A stretch of 64,000 nucleotides of DNA from JAJRXC01 sp047639555 (lineage in GTDB: Bacteria; Actinomycetota; Acidimicrobiia; Acidimicrobiales; Aldehydirespiratoraceae). The notes under the pieces were generated by a model. It did no database searches. It saw only the letters and a list, made by a program, of their open reading frames with translations, and was not told where the DNA came from. The stretch is from positions 58,028 to 122,027 of the forward strand of contig JBLIOE010000008.1 in NCBI GenBank assembly GCA_047639555.1, written 5' to 3'. Both the position numbers and the translations under genes were made by a program. This document shows positions 61,485 to 64,000 of the stretch, piece after piece (within the stretch, counting starts at the first letter, position 1; each line of letters opens with the position of its first letter).

Positions 61485-62057
61485 GTGCTGATCATTGCCC
61501 GTCACGGCCGGACGCTCGCCAACGCGTCGGGGGAGCTGCTTGGTCGTCGAGACCCAGCTCTCGACGACACTGGTCGCCAACAAGCCGCTGCGATTGGGCG
61601 CGCCCTCGCCGGTGCTGATCGCGTGATCTCAAGCCCGCTGCAGCGTTGCCAACAGACGGCGGAGGCGATTGGTCAGCCGATCGAGATCGACGAACGGTTC
61701 ATCGAGCTCGACTATGGCGAGCTCGAAGGCACACCGGTCGCCGATGTCTCTGCGTCAACCTGGGCCACATGGCGGGCCGACACCGGCTGGTCAGCCCCCG
61801 GAGGCGAGAGCCTCGACGATCTCGCGGCGCGGGTATGGCCTGCCCTCTCAGACCTGCTCGATGAGGCGGCGGAGCGCGACATTGTTGTGGTCAGCCATGT
61901 TTCACCGATCAAGGCGGCGATTGCCTGGGCGCTCGGCGCAGGTATCGAGACACAGTGGCGCTGCTTTGTGCAGCAGGCCTCCATTTCTCGCATTGGTGTG
62001 AGAGCCGGTGTGCCGTCGCTTCACAGCTTCAACGAAGTGCATCATCTGTCCGCGTAG
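61485..62057 (+). CDS. Histidine phosphatase (phosphoglycerate mutase-like) superfamily protein
   Basis: 190 aa from GTG 61485 with AGGAG 6 bp upstream. Catalytic ARHGRTLANASGELLGRRDP with the RHG phosphohistidine, second His in VVVSHVSPIKAAIAWAL, and Arg/Glu ligands in VISSPLQRCQQTAEAIG and IELDYGELEG. Substrate unknown: CobC-like or acid phosphatase. In mycobacteria a comparable domain is fused to RNase HI next to the zinc-ribbon gene, and the same neighbourhood is seen here without the RNase H part. Confidence 0.9.
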   Translation: MLIIARHGRTLANASGELLGRRDPALDDTGRQQAAAIGRALAGADRVISSPLQRCQQTAEAIGQPIEIDERFIELDYGELEGTPVADVSASTWATWRADTGWSAPGGESLDDLAARVWPALSDLLDEAAERDIVVVSHVSPIKAAIAWALGAGIETQWRCFVQQASISRIGVRAGVPSLHSFNEVHHLSA

Positions 62058-62641
62058 TTCTATGACAGAACGCGAAATCGGCGACCAATGGTGGCCGATT
62101 CCGGGTGGGCGGGGTTATGTACGTATTCGCCTTGAGGGGCGAGGGGTTCGCTGTCCAGCGAGGTGCTTTGTTCAGGCCGAGAATCGAACGATTCGGCTCT
62201 GAACCTCTCCGGTGGGAGCGGTGCTGACCTGGAGACGCTCATCTCGCAGGACTGCTGCCATCCGCGTCCGGTTGTGGGCCTGGGCGAAGAGATCATTTGG
62301 TCGCCGGAGGGCGGCCGGTGAATTTTGTCGCTCATTGAGGTCTTGTGAGTTCATGTCCCTGTCCCTGTCCCTGTCCCTGTGTGGCCGGTCACAGTTGGAG
62401 ATACGGACAGTCGGGGGCGGCGCTGTACACAATGCGATCGTGCGGCTCTAAGGTTCGGGTCGGAGGTCCCTCGGAGGTTCCCTAGTGGCTGGGGTGCGAT
62501 CGGCCCAGTGCTGGGTGTCCATGCCCCTGTTTGGGTGTCCATGGCGCCGGTTGCCTGGTTCCTTCGACTTATGTCCTCTACAGTATTCCTTGCTGCGTCC
62601 CGCAGGCGGCGGGGAGCACAAGAGCGGAAGGCAATTCACTC
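62058..62641. other. 584-bp stretch without a convincing gene
   Basis: Contains an inverted repeat around GAATCG-AA-CGATTC near 62182-62195, a (GTCCCT) microsatellite at 62355-62380 with 4.3 copies, and a 12-bp direct repeat TGGGTGTCCATG at 62512-62523 and 62532-62543. A 60-codon minus-strand frame (62172-62354, starting MNSQDLNERQ) has a purine-rich GGGAC upstream, but its third-position GC is lower than in neighbouring genes and no family is seen. No tRNA or other RNA gene is recognisable. Confidence 0.5.
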
Positions 62642-62938
62642 ATGGGGCGACGCGCTCACGGCGACTGCATCGAACGAGCCGAGTACGGCGAGTTGATGAA
62701 GGCAACCCAGGATCACATTCGAGCGACGCTCGACCACGCTCGGAGGGTGAGCGGCATTTCGCAGCAGCGTTTGGCGAGGGTCATCGGCGTGAACCGAGAG
62801 GCCATGCGCGACCGGCTCCTAGGCCGTACCCAAATGAAGGCAGAGGAATTGGCCGCTCTTGCGGCATTTCTCGACTTAGATATCGGGGCGTGTTATCCGC
62901 CGCTCGCGAAGCCGCCTGAGGCCGTCGCTGCAAGTTGA
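62642..62938 (+). CDS. Small XRE-type helix-turn-helix protein
   Basis: 98 aa from ATG 62642; ATG 62696 would give an 80-aa form starting at MKATQDHIRATLDHARR. The HTH fits SGISQQRLARVIGVNREAMRD and LGRTQMKAEELAALAAFLDL. It looks like a compact DNA-binding regulator of the kind found on mobile elements and in toxin-antitoxin modules, but no toxin gene is next to it. It is followed by arfB after 17 bp. Confidence 0.75.
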   Translation: MGRRAHGDCIERAEYGELMKATQDHIRATLDHARRVSGISQQRLARVIGVNREAMRDRLLGRTQMKAEELAALAAFLDLDIGACYPPLAKPPEAVAAS

Positions 62939-62955
62939 TCTGATCGGAGCCTGAT

Positions 62956-63348
62956 ATGTCATCGAGGTGGCAGGTCTCCGAGGACGACATCTCGTTTCGA
63001 TTTGTCGCGTCCGGAGGACCGGGCGGACAACACGCGAATCGGTCCAACACCAAGGTTGATGCCGTGCTGGTGTTCGCCGACTGCGCAATACCCGACTGGC
63101 TGCGGGAGCGTCTCGTCGGCAAGCTCGGTGAGTCGATTCGAGTCACGGTCGACGCCGAGCGGTCGCAGTATCGCAATCGGCAACTTGCCGTGGAGCGCAT
63201 CCAGGAGCGAATCGATCGAGCCGCGAAGGTCGAGACGCCTCGCCGGGCAACGAAGCCCACGCGCGGAAGTCAGCGCCGACGGCTCGACGGAAAACGCAAA
63301 CGGGGCGACGTGAAGAAGTCTCGGAAACGTCCGGGCCACGACGACTAG
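62956..63348 (+). CDS. arfB: ArfB/YaeJ-type peptidyl-tRNA hydrolase (ribosome rescue)
   Basis: 130 aa. GGQ motif in FVASGGPGGQHANRSNTKVD and a Lys/Arg-rich C-terminal tail (KRKRGDVKKSRKRPGHDD) that enters the mRNA channel of stalled ribosomes. It releases nascent chains from non-stop ribosomes. Length is typical of the family. Confidence 0.93.
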   Translation: MSSRWQVSEDDISFRFVASGGPGGQHANRSNTKVDAVLVFADCAIPDWLRERLVGKLGESIRVTVDAERSQYRNRQLAVERIQERIDRAAKVETPRRATKPTRGSQRRRLDGKRKRGDVKKSRKRPGHDD

Positions 63349-63372
63349 AGCGCTCTGGGCCCTGCGGTCTGG

Positions 63373-63687
63373 TTACGGCTGAACGCGGGCCGGGTAGATC
63401 GGGCGCCGATGGCGATCGATCAGTCGTGCTGCTTCGAGGGCGTCGGCCGAGCGACGCACGGTCTCATGACCGGTGCGGGCAAACGACGCGATGTCGCGTG
63501 AACTCATCGGAAGATCGCGGTCGAGAAAGACTAATGCCGCCGCAACCTGGCCGGTCCGCCGGGGCAGCCGATCGGTGTAGAACTCCAGCGCCGAGACATG
63601 CTCAAGCCAACGCAGCGCTTCCGCAGGGAGTTGCTCGGGGAGTGGACTTGCTTCAGCTGGTCCCGTGGAAACGGGGTGGTCAGTCAT
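63373..63687 (-). CDS. Small predicted winged-helix/DNA-binding-like protein
   Basis: 104 aa. ALEFYTDRLPRRTGQVAAAL, PMSSRDIASFARTGHETVRRS and ADALEAARLIDRHRRPIYP read like a helix-turn-helix followed by a wing. No family match by eye. It ends 25 bp from convergent arfB. The following 190 bp (63688-63877) holds nothing I can recognise. Confidence 0.5.
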   Translation of the reverse strand: MTDHPVSTGPAEASPLPEQLPAEALRWLEHVSALEFYTDRLPRRTGQVAAALVFLDRDLPMSSRDIASFARTGHETVRRSADALEAARLIDRHRRPIYPARVQP

Positions 63688-63877
63688 GCGGGGTCCCTCA
63701 CTCGCCTGATCGAAACCTTAGCCACCCGTCGGCTGCTCGGTCAGGGGGCAAAGGTCCATCGCGCTCTGCGTGGTCGAACCCGACACTTCCCAGGCTTTTC
63801 ATCGACGGCGCGTACATCCATCCGTCGCTGATCGGCGGTTGATCACTGCAGCTATCGTCGACAGGACGCCCGTCGAC

Positions 63878-64000
63878 CTATCCGGGTCTGGGTTTCCAGT
63901 TGCGGTGGTGGTAGCTGCAGCGGGCTTTGCCGTTGTAGTGCGCTGTTCGTCCGTGGTCGTCCCAGGGGAGGTCGTGGTCGATTTCACATTGCCGGGCGGG
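63878..64000 (-). CDS. C-terminal end of an HNH endonuclease (runs off the window)
   Basis: The last 40 residues are visible, with stop codon TAG at 63878-63880. RQCEIDHDLPW, then GRTAHYNGKARCSYHHRNWKP, shows the Cys, Asp-His, Asn and Cys-His-His pattern of an HNH nuclease of the actinobacterial 13E12/DUF222-type. Such genes are repeated through many actinobacterial genomes. The N-terminal part lies beyond base 64000. Confidence 0.75.
   Translation of the reverse strand, partial: PARQCEIDHDLPWDDHGRTAHYNGKARCSYHHRNWKPRPG

Noticed and set aside
62172..62354. 60-codon minus-strand frame in the gene-poor stretch
   Set aside because: Third-position GC is below that of neighbouring genes and there is no family resemblance; it starts right after a microsatellite, so it was not called a gene.
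62642..63687. A toxin-antitoxin pair formed by the XRE protein and the small 104-aa protein
   Set aside because: The two genes are on opposite strands and are separated by arfB. Neither shows a known toxin motif.
1..64000. CRISPR array, rRNA gene, complete IS element or prophage block
   Set aside because: No evenly spaced repeats with variable spacers, no rRNA-like stretch, and no transposase, integrase or phage structural gene was found by reading both strands.

Overview
The window is about 64 kb of a high-GC chromosome. Gene families point to an actinobacterium, most probably a marine or aquatic member of the Acidimicrobiia; this lineage call is inference from gene content, because no rRNA or other phylogenetic marker lies in the window. 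Supporting traits are many lipoproteins with Ala/Ser-rich lipoboxes, a predicted F420-type luciferase-like oxidoreductase, cytochromes P450, acyl-CoA metabolism, a SCO6745/SalK-type protein, a class A PBP with a Thr/Pro-rich tail, and a sortase signal of the LAxTG type.

Layout. 0-2.3 kb: edge lipoprotein, an APH(3')-like protein with a degenerate catalytic loop, and an MscS channel. 2.4-10.7 kb: cold-shock protein, CYP153-like P450, an SDR/GST/substrate-binding-lipoprotein operon on the minus strand, a 2OG oxygenase, a HisC-like aminotransferase, PrmA and a lipoprotein. 10.9-20.5 kb: a collapsed VOC gene, a TauD-like dioxygenase, a LysR regulator, a GH43-like propeller, a serine hydrolase, an epoxide-hydrolase-like protein, GH51, an acyl-CoA ligase and a pirin. 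20.5-27.9 kb: tandem-Nudix protein, CobW GTPase, a P450 coupled to an unknown 343-aa protein, a PilZ protein, a 4CL-like ligase and a NagA-like deacetylase. 27.9-35.7 kb: a minus-strand operon of PhyH-like dioxygenase, LivH-LivM fusion, MFS-LivF-LivG fusion and a membrane-anchored binding protein. 35.7-42.5 kb: homocysteine methyltransferase, DinB, SCO6745-type protein, DoxX-like, LLM oxidoreductase, then an acyl-CoA dehydrogenase and a biotinyl-carboxyltransferase fusion. 42.7-56.8 kb: the most distinctive region (below). 56.9-62.1 kb: Gfo/Idh/MocA-like protein, class A PBP, zinc-ribbon coiled coil, membrane protein and histidine phosphatase. 62.1-64.0 kb: a gene-poor stretch, a small XRE regulator, ArfB, a small helical protein and the end of an HNH nuclease.

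The strongest candidate for an undescribed system is 42.9-56.8 kb. On the plus strand a membrane glycosyltransferase-like protein ends in a PilZ domain and sits 10 bp before a 2096-residue surface protein. That protein has SdrD-B-like domains, seven DUF11-like repeats each carrying a Cys pair, and an LAITG sorting signal. Converging on it is a tightly packed five-gene minus-strand operon: two paralogous four-Cys lipoproteins, a MacA-like adaptor carrying a peptidoglycan-binding domain and three Calx-beta-like domains, an ATPase and a MacB/FtsX permease. I infer a c-di-GMP-linked surface/adhesion and envelope-export module, but nothing in the sequence proves that the two halves work together.

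A second candidate is the 27.9-35.7 kb importer, where a complete MFS-like carrier is fused to both ABC ATPases and the whole set is translationally coupled to a PhyH-type oxygenase, suggesting uptake and oxidation of one organic substrate.
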